Shown here: positions 17,468-24,790 of the stretch, in pieces | How positions within the stretch are numbered: position 1 is the first letter of the stretch | Layout of the letters: the number at the start of each line of letters is the position of its first letter | Origin: Nitrospira sp. | GTDB taxonomy: Bacteria; Nitrospirota; Nitrospiria; Nitrospirales; Nitrospiraceae | Length of the DNA stretch: 51,726 bases | Direction of reading: 5' to 3' | Assembly (NCBI GenBank): GCA_005116835.1 | Contig: SWDM01000024.1 | Span: forward strand, 239,043-290,768 | Made by a program: the position numbers and the translations under genes | The notes under the pieces: generated by a model | Seen by the model: only the letters and a program-made list of their open reading frames with translations | The model's database searches: none | Told to the model about the DNA's origin: nothing

Positions 17468-20098
17468 ATGAAGAATAGTACCCACGAATTGCGGCAAGCC
17501 TTTATTCGATACTTCGAACAGCATGGCCATCAGGCTGTGCCGAGTTCGGCCCTGATTCCCCAGGCCGATCCCACCTTGCTCTTCACCAATGCCGGAATGA
17601 ATCAGTTTAAACGAGTATTTCTCGGCGAAGAGTCGCGCGCCTACAAACGAGCCGTCACCGTGCAGAAGTGTCTCCGTGCAGGGGGCAAGCATAACGATTT
17701 GGAAAATGTCGGCTATACCAGGCGCCACCATACGTTTTTTGAAATGTTGGGAAACTTTTCCTTCGGCGATTACTTTAAGGAAGAGGCCATCCACTTCGGC
17801 TGGGAGTTTCTGACTCAGACGGTCGGCTTGGCGAAGGATCGGATGTGGGTGACGATCTTCCGCGACGACGACGAGGCGGACGAGCTGTGGAAGAAGGTCG
17901 GTGTTCCCGCCTCAAGGATCGTGCGATGCGGCGAGAAGGATAACTTCTGGCAAATGGGGGATACCGGACCCTGTGGACCCTGCTCGGAACTGCATTTCGA
18001 CCAGGGACCGTCGGTGCCGGGCGACGATCGGCCCAACGGCGAGGGGGATCGGGTCATCGAGATATGGAATCTCGTCTTCATGCAGTTCAATCGGGATGCG
18101 TCCGGGACGTTGCATCCCTTGCCCAAGCCCAGCATCGATACTGGAATGGGTTTGGAACGGTTGGCGGCAGTGGCGCAAGGGGTGTTCAGCAACTATGACA
18201 GCGATGTGTTCACTCCCTTGCTGAGCGCCGTGGCTGCTAGGGCGGGAGTCCGGTATGGAGAACAAGAGCAGACCGATCGGTCGATGCGTGTCGTAGCAGA
18301 CCATCTTCGCGCGATGACGTTCTTGATAGCGGACGGCGTCCTGCCCTCGAACGAGGGCCGCGGTTATGTGTTGCGCCGGATCCTGCGCCGGGCCGCGCGG
18401 CACGGGCGGCTACTGGGCATCATCGAACCCTTCCTCCATGAATTGACGGAATCGGTCGTGAGCCAGATGGCCGGGGTCTATTCAGAAGTCCGTGGCGCAG
18501 CCGCAACGATTGCTGAGGCGACGAGAGGCGAGGAAGAGCGATTTATTGCCACACTCGATCAAGGCTTGCCGATTCTCAATGAGTTGATGGCGAACGCACG
18601 CTCGGCTGGGAAGAATGTGCTCGCCGGTTCCGAGGTATTCAAGCTCTACGACACCTATGGGTTTCCGATCGATTTGATGGGTGAGGCTTGCCGGGAGCAG
18701 GGGATGACGCTTGATGAAGCAGGGTTCGACCAGGCGATTCAGGAACAGAGAAATCGTGCGCGAAAAACCGGTGGGTTTGAACAAGAGATAGCTCGGCCTG
18801 CAGTTGCAGAGTTGGCAGCGCGTGTCGGAGCGACAAAGTTTATCGGCTACGATCGCTTGGAGAGCGAAAGTCTGGTGCAGGCAATTTTGAAAGGCGATCG
18901 GTTGGTCAAGGAAGCGGCGGAAGGCGACGAGGTTGAAATTGTTCTGGACGTGACGCCGTTCTATGCAGAAGGCGGCGGGCAGGTCGGCGACCGGGGCATC
19001 TTAATGGGCCATGATGGAACGATGGAGATCGCGGAAACCACAAGGCCTGCGCCGACGGTGATTCTTCACAAGGGGACCGTGACGAAAGGGCGGATTCGCG
19101 AGGGTGAGCAGCTGCGCTTGACTGTCAATGCCACGACGCGGCAGGACGCCCAGCGAAACCATACAGCCACGCACCTGCTCCATGCTGCGTTGCGCGACTT
19201 GCTTGGCCCCCACGTGAAACAGTATGGGTCGCTCGTCGGGCCGAATCGTTTGCGGTTCGATTTTGCCCATTTCAGGCCGCTGACTTCCCGAGACATCGAC
19301 GAGATTGAAACGGTGGTGAACAACGAGGTGCGGAAGAACGAGCGGGTCGCGACCGAGGTGATGAGCATTCAGGATGCGGTGGCCAAGGGTGCATTGGCTT
19401 TCTTCGGCGATAAATATGGTGAACAGGTACGGGTCGTGACGGTCGAGTCGTTCAGCAAAGAACTGTGCGGCGGCACGCACTGCAAGCAGACGGGGGATAT
19501 CGGTCTGTTCAGGCTTCTGTCGGAGACCGGCGTCGCGGCCGGAGTGCGCCGTATCGAAGCCCAGACCGGCAGCGGAGCGCTTGCGCACATGAAGCAGCTT
19601 GAAGTCGACATTCGGGAGCTCTCGAACCTGCTCAAGGTCGGACAGTCCGAGCTGGTGGCTAAGACACGCAAGGTCATGACGCAGCTGAAAGACAAAGAAC
19701 GAGAATTGGAAGAGGTGAAGCTGAAACTGGCAGGCGGCTCTGCTGCAGAGGCTGTAGCGAAAACAGTCGCTGGTATCCTGGTTCATGTGCAGCGAACCGA
19801 TGGCCTGGATGTGAACGGCATGAGGGCATTGGCCGATCAGTTGCGGGATAAGTTGAAAAGCGGTGTCGTGGCCCTCGGGGCTGCGAACGACGGCAAGGTC
19901 TCGTTGCTGGTCGTCGTCACGAAGGACCTGATTGCCCGGCTGAAAGCGGGCGACCTTATCAAGGAGATGGCGGTGGAAGTGGGAGGCACGGGAGGCGGTC
20001 GTCCCGAGATGGCGCAGGCCGGAGGGAAGGATCCTGCCCGGTTGGATATTGCGTTGGAAAAGGTCTTTGGACTGGTCGAACGGATGCTGGAGCGGTAG
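17468..20098 (+). CDS. alaS: Alanyl-tRNA synthetase
   Basis: An 876-residue enzyme charging tRNA-Ala. The ATG at 17468 has GAGG ten bases upstream and starts NSTHELRQAFIRYFEQHGHQ, the normal beginning. The class II catalytic core (SSALIPQADPTLLFTNAGMN, then RRHHTFFEMLGNFSFGDYF), the tRNA-recognition region and the editing domain with zinc ligands (HTATHLLHAAL and CGGTHC) are all present. The C-terminal DHHA1-type domain ends VGGTGGGRPEMAQAGG. Full length. ruvX follows after 4 bases, so they are one operon. Confidence 0.99.
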   Translation: MKNSTHELRQAFIRYFEQHGHQAVPSSALIPQADPTLLFTNAGMNQFKRVFLGEESRAYKRAVTVQKCLRAGGKHNDLENVGYTRRHHTFFEMLGNFSFGDYFKEEAIHFGWEFLTQTVGLAKDRMWVTIFRDDDEADELWKKVGVPASRIVRCGEKDNFWQMGDTGPCGPCSELHFDQGPSVPGDDRPNGEGDRVIEIWNLVFMQFNRDASGTLHPLPKPSIDTGMGLERLAAVAQGVFSNYDSDVFTPLLSAVAARAGVRYGEQEQTDRSMRVVADHLRAMTFLIADGVLPSNEGRGYVLRRILRRAARHGRLLGIIEPFLHELTESVVSQMAGVYSEVRGAAATIAEATRGEEERFIATLDQGLPILNELMANARSAGKNVLAGSEVFKLYDTYGFPIDLMGEACREQGMTLDEAGFDQAIQEQRNRARKTGGFEQEIARPAVAELAARVGATKFIGYDRLESESLVQAILKGDRLVKEAAEGDEVEIVLDVTPFYAEGGGQVGDRGILMGHDGTMEIAETTRPAPTVILHKGTVTKGRIREGEQLRLTVNATTRQDAQRNHTATHLLHAALRDLLGPHVKQYGSLVGPNRLRFDFAHFRPLTSRDIDEIETVVNNEVRKNERVATEVMSIQDAVAKGALAFFGDKYGEQVRVVTVESFSKELCGGTHCKQTGDIGLFRLLSETGVAAGVRRIEAQTGSGALAHMKQLEVDIRELSNLLKVGQSELVAKTRKVMTQLKDKERELEEVKLKLAGGSAAEAVAKTVAGILVHVQRTDGLDVNGMRALADQLRDKLKSGVVALGAANDGKVSLLVVVTKDLIARLKAGDLIKEMAVEVGGTGGGRPEMAQAGGKDPARLDIALEKVFGLVERMLER

Positions 20099-20102
20099 AC
20101 TG

Positions 20103-20678
20103 ATGGAGGATGGTAAACGAGTGCTCGCGCTCGATTACGGAACGGTGCGGATTGGCGTGGCCCTCAGTGATGAAATGGGCTGGACCGCGCAACCGCTTGA
20201 GACCCTCAAGCGGCGGACGTTGGATCGGGATATTGCGCATATCGCCTCCCTTGTAGGGACCTATGCAGTCAGACAAGTACTGTTAGGTTTCCCCATCCAA
20301 TTGGATGGCCGCGAGGGGCCGGCGATCAAGGCGATGCGAGAATTCCAGGCTCGGTTAGAGCAGGGAGTGCCGGTCCCGGTTATTTTGTGGGATGAACGGT
20401 TGACGACGAAGGCGGCGGAAGATCTCTTGATCGCTGCCGATGTCAGCCGGAAAAAGCGGAAGGGTGTGGTGGATCGCATCGCCGCTTCGATTCTGCTCCA
20501 GAGCTATCTGGCGAGCCTTGAACCTGTATCGAAGATGGAGCCGGCATCACGGGCGGATGAGTATCCTGATAGAGAAACGGTAGAACCACCGCATGAGCAT
20601 ACGGATCATTCTCGGAAGTCTGCTGGTCGTAACGGTCGCACTTGGCGTCGCGGCGTATCAGACGATTCGCTGGGCTGA
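20103..20678 (+). CDS. ruvX: RuvX/YqgF Holliday-junction resolvase-like nuclease
   Basis: 191 residues; an RNase H-fold nuclease involved in 16S rRNA 5' processing and possibly junction resolution. The ATG at 20103 is 4 bases after the alaS stop. Family motifs: VLALDYGTVRIGVALSD, VLLGFPIQLDGREG, LWDERLTTKAAEDLL and VVDRIAASILLQ. The family domain ends near residue 142; the remaining 49 residues are charged and low in structure (PEHTDHS-like, ending RGVSDDSLG). The last 86 bases overlap the mltG start in another frame, an unusually long overlap, and the tail may be functionally irrelevant. Confidence 0.95.
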   Translation: MEDGKRVLALDYGTVRIGVALSDEMGWTAQPLETLKRRTLDRDIAHIASLVGTYAVRQVLLGFPIQLDGREGPAIKAMREFQARLEQGVPVPVILWDERLTTKAAEDLLIAADVSRKKRKGVVDRIAASILLQSYLASLEPVSKMEPASRADEYPDRETVEPPHEHTDHSRKSAGRNGRTWRRGVSDDSLG

Positions 20679-21678
20679 GGGCCCGGTTATTCCCGCCGAA
20701 GCGCATCCTCCATCCAAGGTTGTTGTCATTCCTGACGGTTCGACGTTTCAACAGGTTGCGACGAAGCTCGAGCGCGAAGGATTGATCCGGAACAGTTTGT
20801 TATTCGTCTATTCCGGAAAATCTCAATCTGCCGATCGAAAGGTGCATGCCGGTGAGTATGAGTTGAATCCCGGCATGACTCCGGCAGAAATTCTGGCAAT
20901 GCTGACCAACGGTCATGTGGTGCTCCACCCACTGACGATCCCCGAAGGACTTACGATCGTCCAAATTGCCGAGTTGGCCTCTCAAGAGGGTTTCGCGGAC
21001 CGCGCGGAGTTTCTCCGGCTGGCGAAAGATCGGACGTTCGTTACGTCGCTGGGAATTAAGGCGGAGACTCTGGAAGGCTATCTCTACCCCGACACCTATA
21101 AGTTCCCCCGTGGGGTTAAGACGCGAGAGGTGCTGGTGGCGATGGTTGAACAGTTGCGGGAGATGGTCGGCCCCGATCTCCTCGCGCGGATGCAGGAACG
21201 GAAGATGACGATGCACGAGGTATTGACCCTTGCCTCCGTGATCGAAAAGGAGACCGGGTCCGGTAGTGAACGGCCGGAGATTTCCGCGGTATTTCACAAC
21301 CGGCTCAAGAAACACATTCCGTTGCAGAGCGATCCGACCGTCATTTATGGTTTGCCGGCATTCGACGGCAATATACACAAGAAAGACCTGTCCAATCCCA
21401 GCCCCTACAATACCTACCGGGTGAAGGGACTGCCGCCCGGTCCGATCGCCAATCCGGGCATTCAAGCGATCCGCGCGGCGCTGTATCCATCCGATTCCCA
21501 CTCTCTTTATTTTGTCTCACGGAACGACGGAACACATCAGTTTTCCGCAACGCTGATTGAACACAATAAAGCGGTGGAGAAATATCAAAAGCGGCCTTTT
21601 CGCCGAGGGGCGCGTTCTTCTCAGACGTCAATCGTCCCAGGCGATGGGTCTGTTTCGCACAAAGAAGGAGTGTCGTGA
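20593..21678 (+). CDS. mltG: MltG endolytic murein transglycosylase
   Basis: 361 residues; cuts nascent glycan strands at the inner membrane and sets glycan length. The ATG at 20593 gives one N-terminal membrane helix (IILGSLLVVTVALGVAAYQ). A LysM-like part follows (VVIPDGSTFQQVATKLEREG), then the YceG domain with LEGYLYPDTYKFPRG, the catalytic Glu in LASVIEKETG, QSDPTVIYGLP, YNTYRVKGLPPGPIANPG and the terminal LYFVSRNDGTHQFSATLIEH. Complete. It overlaps ruvX and is translated from the same message. Confidence 0.97.
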   Translation: MSIRIILGSLLVVTVALGVAAYQTIRWAEGPVIPAEAHPPSKVVVIPDGSTFQQVATKLEREGLIRNSLLFVYSGKSQSADRKVHAGEYELNPGMTPAEILAMLTNGHVVLHPLTIPEGLTIVQIAELASQEGFADRAEFLRLAKDRTFVTSLGIKAETLEGYLYPDTYKFPRGVKTREVLVAMVEQLREMVGPDLLARMQERKMTMHEVLTLASVIEKETGSGSERPEISAVFHNRLKKHIPLQSDPTVIYGLPAFDGNIHKKDLSNPSPYNTYRVKGLPPGPIANPGIQAIRAALYPSDSHSLYFVSRNDGTHQFSATLIEHNKAVEKYQKRPFRRGARSSQTSIVPGDGSVSHKEGVS

Positions 21679-21719
21679 GTTTTCAGGCTGCTGAAAAAGT
21701 CCGCTTCCTAAGAAGGTCG

Positions 21720-21808
21720 TTGCTTGGTTTGTCTGGTCTGTCTGGTTTTTTGGTTGAACGAAACTAACCAGATAAACCAAATAAACAAAACAAACCAAAC
21801 GAACAATG
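21720..21808. repeat. Family D hairpin repeat, copy D1
   Basis: Left arm TTGGTTTGTCTGGTCTGTCT, loop GGTTGAACGAAACTAACC, right arm AACCAGATAAACCAAATAAA. The units have a 9-bp period. The loop GGTTGAAYGRAAC is shared with D2 and in part with D4. It forms the leader just before the deoC ribosome site. Confidence 0.85.
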
Positions 21809-21825
21809 TTTGTCAGGAGACTGTG

Positions 21826-22503
21826 ATGGCTGAATGGAACTTGCCGGATCTCATCGACCATACTGTACTCCGGCCCGATGCCACGAAGAACGATGTCCTG
21901 CGAATCTGCCAGGAAGCGAAGGAATTTCGATTTTCTGTGATTTTTGTTCCGCCTTGCTATGTGGATGAAGCCGTAGCCGCTGTTGCAGGCACGGAGATTC
22001 TGGTCGGCATCCCGATCGGGTTTCCTCTCGGTGGGCATACGACGAAGATCAAGGTTGCGGAGGCGATTGAAGCAGTCTCGCGCGGCGCGCAAGTGTTGGA
22101 TATGGTCATTAATGTCAGCCGTCTGAAGTCGAGAGACTACGAGTACGTGCGAAAGGATATCGCTGAAGTTGTGCATGAGACCCCAGGCATTGAACATAAA
22201 GTTATCCTTGAAACCTGCTATCTGACACAGCAGGAAAAGCAGACGGCTTGCCAGTTAGTCGTAGAAGCAGGCGCGGACTACGTGAAGACATCCACCGGTT
22301 TCGGCGCTGCCGGAGCGACGGCTGAAGATGTGCGACTGATGAAAGAGGCAGTGGCTGGTCGCGCCAAGGTAAAGGCCTCCGGTGGAATCAGAGACTGGAA
22401 GACCACATTGGCCATGCTGGAAGCTGGAGCGGATCGGATCGGCACCAGCGCTAGCCTCACCATCGTAGCGGAGTGGCGACACCAACGACAATCTCCTTCC
22501 TAG
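21826..22503 (+). CDS. deoC: Deoxyribose-phosphate aldolase
   Basis: 225 residues; cleaves 2-deoxyribose-5-phosphate to glyceraldehyde-3-phosphate and acetaldehyde. The ATG at 21826 follows CAGGAGA. Markers: LIDHTVLRPDATKND, GFPLGGHTTKIKV, the Schiff-base Lys in DYVKTSTGFGAAGAT and the second active-site Lys in KASGGIRD, followed by GADRIGTSAS. The final residues (WRHQRQSPS) differ from most members. It sits with a DeoB-like gene, suggesting a former nucleoside catabolic set, although the DeoB-like protein looks inactive. Confidence 0.97.
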   Translation: MAEWNLPDLIDHTVLRPDATKNDVLRICQEAKEFRFSVIFVPPCYVDEAVAAVAGTEILVGIPIGFPLGGHTTKIKVAEAIEAVSRGAQVLDMVINVSRLKSRDYEYVRKDIAEVVHETPGIEHKVILETCYLTQQEKQTACQLVVEAGADYVKTSTGFGAAGATAEDVRLMKEAVAGRAKVKASGGIRDWKTTLAMLEAGADRIGTSASLTIVAEWRHQRQSPS

Positions 22504-22507
22504 TCCT

Positions 22508-22541
22508 CAGTATTCATTAACGCTTCCGCTGCAATCGGCAA
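22508..22541 (-). repeat. Family I repeat, minus orientation
   Basis: GTATTCATTAACGCTTCCGC then TGCAATCGG, the reverse complement of the copies at 37898 and 43004. It follows the deoC stop directly. Confidence 0.65.
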
Positions 22542-22552
22542 TCTGCCGCTCT

Positions 22553-22652
22553 ATCGAATGTGAAATGTTGAATTTCGAATGGTGAATGTTCGGAAATCAT
22601 CAGATCGAGTCCGTCCGACAATTCCACATTCCACATTCCTAATTCCACTTTA
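22553..22652. repeat. Family B hairpin repeat, copy B3
   Basis: Left arm GTGAAATGTTGAATTTCGAA, core CGGAAATCATCAGATCGAGT, right arm ATTCCACATTCCACATTCCT. The core is closest to B4 read on the other strand (CGGAAATCATCGGATCACG). Confidence 0.86.
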
Positions 22653-22681
22653 CGAGGAACGTATCCCAGGCCTCTCGCTTC

Positions 22682-22690
22682 TGCTATAGT
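22682..22690 (+). promoter_or_regulatory. Extended -10 promoter, leaderless start of the DeoB-like gene
   Basis: TGC directly followed by TATAGT at 22685-22690, an extended -10 element. The gene's ATG is at 22697, seven bases further, exactly where transcription should begin, and no ribosome site can fit. This points to a leaderless message. Confidence 0.6.
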
Positions 22691-22696
22691 GCGCCC

Positions 22697-23854
22697 ATGA
22701 TAAATCGTGTGGTTGTGCTGGTGATCGATGGGTTGGGTGTCGGGGCTCTGCCTGATGCATCGGAATATGGCGATGCCGGTACCAACACCTTGTCCCATTT
22801 AGCCGATGCCGTTGGGGGCCTGGACCTCCCCACGTTGGAAGCGCTTGGGCTTGGCCATATCGCGGAGATCAAAGGCGTACGGGTGATGGGGCAGCCGGAC
22901 GGGTGTTTCGGTCGTCTGGGATTCCTCTCAAAGGCGGTGGACTCCATAGCCGGTTATTGGGAAATGGCCGGTCATGTGACGGACATTGCCGGGCCTCTGC
23001 ATCCCCAGGGGTTTCCTCCTGATCTGGTTGCAGTCCTCGAGCTGGCATTTGGGCGCAAAATCCTCGGCAATCGTCAGTCATCTGGAATGGCCATGCTGCG
23101 CGAGTATGAGGCCGAGCATTTGTCATCCGGCTCATTGGTTGTGTGGACCGACGGGCGGCGAACCTGCCATGTAGCGGTTCACGAAAGCGCGATGCGCCGG
23201 GATGAGTTCTTTCAACGGTGCCGGGATGCGAGAAAATTACTCAAGGATCCCTGGGGAATTGCTCGTGTCTCTGCCCATCCTCTCGTGGGAGATGAAGGTG
23301 CGGTGGAGTTCAGCCCGCAGTCCCGTGAGTTTGTGATTGAACCGCCAGGGCCAACCATGTTCGATGTACTCAATCGTGCAAGCCAGATCCTGATCGGGGT
23401 GGGGAAAGTCGGCGATCTATTCAGCGGTCGCGGCCTCACACGTTCCGTTCCGGTTGGACATTGGACATCGTTACTGACTGAGGTCACCGGCATGTTTAGA
23501 AAGGTTCCTCGTGGATTGATATTTGCCGGGCTCGACCTTCTGGAATCGGATCCTGCGAAGTCTGCCGCAGCCCTCCATGATTTTGATCGACGGCTTTCTG
23601 AGGTGTTGGAGCTACTTGGTCCAGGCGACTTGCTTGTGGTGACGGGCGATCACGGACGAGATTTGATGAAGGGTGATTGGGCTCCGACGAGGGAATATGT
23701 CCCTCTCTTGGCGACTGGGCCCAAATTGGCATATGGGGTTAATCTGGGTATTCGAGCCTCTGCCGCTGATTTGGGGCATACCATTGTCGAGGCTTTGCAA
23801 GGGGGACAACTTCCTATCGGTGAGAGTTTTTTCGATGCCATGCGCGCAGGATAG
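22697..23854 (+). CDS. DeoB/phosphopentomutase-like protein, catalytic residues replaced
   Basis: 385 residues of the alkaline-phosphatase superfamily, closest in layout to phosphopentomutase (which interconverts ribose-1- and ribose-5-phosphate). The N-terminus VVVLVIDGLGVGALPDASEY and DAGTNTLSHLADAVGGL fit the family. However, several residues known to be essential in DeoB are changed. The activating Thr in the TGHWE segment is Ala here (SIAGYWEMAG); the GHRRD segment that gives a metal His is absent (GLDLLESDPAKS); and the terminal metal His of the TDHTREY segment is replaced (GDWAPTREYVP). One metal pair, GDHGRD, remains. It is probably not an active mutase and may bind a sugar phosphate or have another activity. 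Full length, no frameshift. Confidence 0.8.
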   Translation: MINRVVVLVIDGLGVGALPDASEYGDAGTNTLSHLADAVGGLDLPTLEALGLGHIAEIKGVRVMGQPDGCFGRLGFLSKAVDSIAGYWEMAGHVTDIAGPLHPQGFPPDLVAVLELAFGRKILGNRQSSGMAMLREYEAEHLSSGSLVVWTDGRRTCHVAVHESAMRRDEFFQRCRDARKLLKDPWGIARVSAHPLVGDEGAVEFSPQSREFVIEPPGPTMFDVLNRASQILIGVGKVGDLFSGRGLTRSVPVGHWTSLLTEVTGMFRKVPRGLIFAGLDLLESDPAKSAAALHDFDRRLSEVLELLGPGDLLVVTGDHGRDLMKGDWAPTREYVPLLATGPKLAYGVNLGIRASAADLGHTIVEALQGGQLPIGESFFDAMRAG

Positions 23855-23867
23855 TCCGCGTGAAGCG

Positions 23868-23989
23868 AAATTATGAATTAGGAATTAGGAATTAGGAATG
23901 ATGAATGGTCGGAGCCGGACGTGATCCGATGATTTCCGGTCATTCACCATTCACCATTCACCATTCAAAATTTAACATTGAACATTCTA
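23868..23989. repeat. Family B hairpin repeat, copy B4
   Basis: Left arm of GAATTAG units (three in a row), right arm of ATTCACC units (three in a row). The core matches B3 in the opposite orientation. It ends six bases before the RidA-family start codon. Confidence 0.88.
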
Positions 23990-23994
23990 TAGCG

Positions 23995-24453
23995 ATGTCC
24001 TACGAACTGAAATTGAAAGAACTACACATCGAGTTGCCCCCTCCGCCGCAACCGTTGGCGATCTATGTTCCGGCGGTCCAGGCCGGAAATCTCTTATTTC
24101 TGTCAGGTGTTCTCCCTATGCGAGACGGGCAGTTGGCATTCTCCGGCAAGCTTGGGCGTGATCTGACTGTCGAGCAGGGGATGGAGGCAGCGAGGCTTGC
24201 TGTCATGAATGCCCTGGCGATTGCCAAGCAGGCACTTGGGACGTTGGACCATATCACGCGAGTCGTGAAGGTTGTCGGGCATGTGGCGTCGGCAGAGGGT
24301 TTTATACAACAGCCTCAGGTTCTCAACGGCGCCTCGGACCTCCTGGTTGAGATCTTTGGAGAAGCTGGTCGTCATGCGCGCGTGGCTGTGGGGGCTGCGG
24401 AGTTGCCTCGCGGAGCTCCCGTCGAAATCGAAGTGATCTTTTCCGTCGCCTGA
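23995..24453 (+). CDS. RidA/YjgF-YER057c-UK114 family protein
   Basis: 152 residues. Proteins of this family hydrolyse reactive enamine/imine intermediates or act as related deaminases. The ATG at 23995 (SYELKLKELHIELPPPPQPL) follows repeat B4 directly and has no clear ribosome site. Family features: YVPAVQAGNLLFLSGVLPM, a central MNALAIAKQALGTLDHITRV helix, and the C-terminal ARVAVGAAELPRGAPVEIEV, which holds the Arg-containing strand. The longer YjgF_endoribonc-like subgroup (about 150 residues) fits better than the 128-residue RidA type, so the symbol ridA is not assigned. Confidence 0.88.
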   Translation: MSYELKLKELHIELPPPPQPLAIYVPAVQAGNLLFLSGVLPMRDGQLAFSGKLGRDLTVEQGMEAARLAVMNALAIAKQALGTLDHITRVVKVVGHVASAEGFIQQPQVLNGASDLLVEIFGEAGRHARVAVGAAELPRGAPVEIEVIFSVA

Positions 24454-24465
24454 TCGGTCTCAAGA

Positions 24466-24547
24466 ACCGTGAAAAGTAAGAGGTGAAAGGTGAAACGTGG
24501 GGAGCAGATCGTGTTTGATCCGAAACCTTTTACGTTTCTCGTCTCAC
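24466..24547. repeat. Family C hairpin repeat, copy C3
   Basis: Left arm GTGAAAAGTAAGAGGTGAAA with GGTGAAACGTG, right arm CCTTTTACGTTTCTCGTCTC. Its loop is not clearly shared with other C copies. It follows the RidA-family stop. Confidence 0.75.
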
Positions 24548-24622
24548 GGATTGCAGGCTTGCAAAGTCGTTTTTGCTGTCTGTAACCGAACTCGAACAGT
24601 GGTCGAGTGTGCGCTCCCCTGA

Positions 24623-24652
24623 TTGACTCTCAAAAAAACCGCTTGTTATAGT
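24623..24652 (+). promoter_or_regulatory. Promoter of the IPT/TIG gene
   Basis: -35 TTGACT at 24623-24628, 18-base spacer, extended -10 TGT-TATAGT at 24647-24652. Transcription should start near 24659, so the D2 hairpin becomes the 5' untranslated leader. Confidence 0.7.
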
Positions 24653-24790
24653 TTGGTTGTTCTTGTTTATTTCGTTTGTTTGGTTGAATGGAACCGAACA
24701 GGTGAATCAGGCAAACGAGATAGACCGACCGACCAGATGAGTCAAGTCAACCAGATAAACCAAACAAACTAAATGAACCAGATAAAGAAT
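24653..24790. repeat. Family D hairpin repeat, copy D2, in the leader of the IPT gene
   Basis: 9-bp period. Bases 24665-24685 are complementary to 24758-24778 at 19 of 21 positions, one of the two exceptions being a G-U wobble in RNA. The start codon ATG at 24773 lies inside this stem. No other ribosome site is visible. Confidence 0.85.

Noticed and set aside
19001-19786. Minus-strand frame of about 260 codons opposite alaS
   Set aside because: It lies entirely within the conserved alaS editing and C-terminal region and shows no start signal.
24653-24790. Metabolite riboswitch upstream of the IPT gene
   Set aside because: The leader is a single repeat-derived hairpin, also found before deoC and beside a tRNA, with no multi-helix junction typical of known riboswitches.
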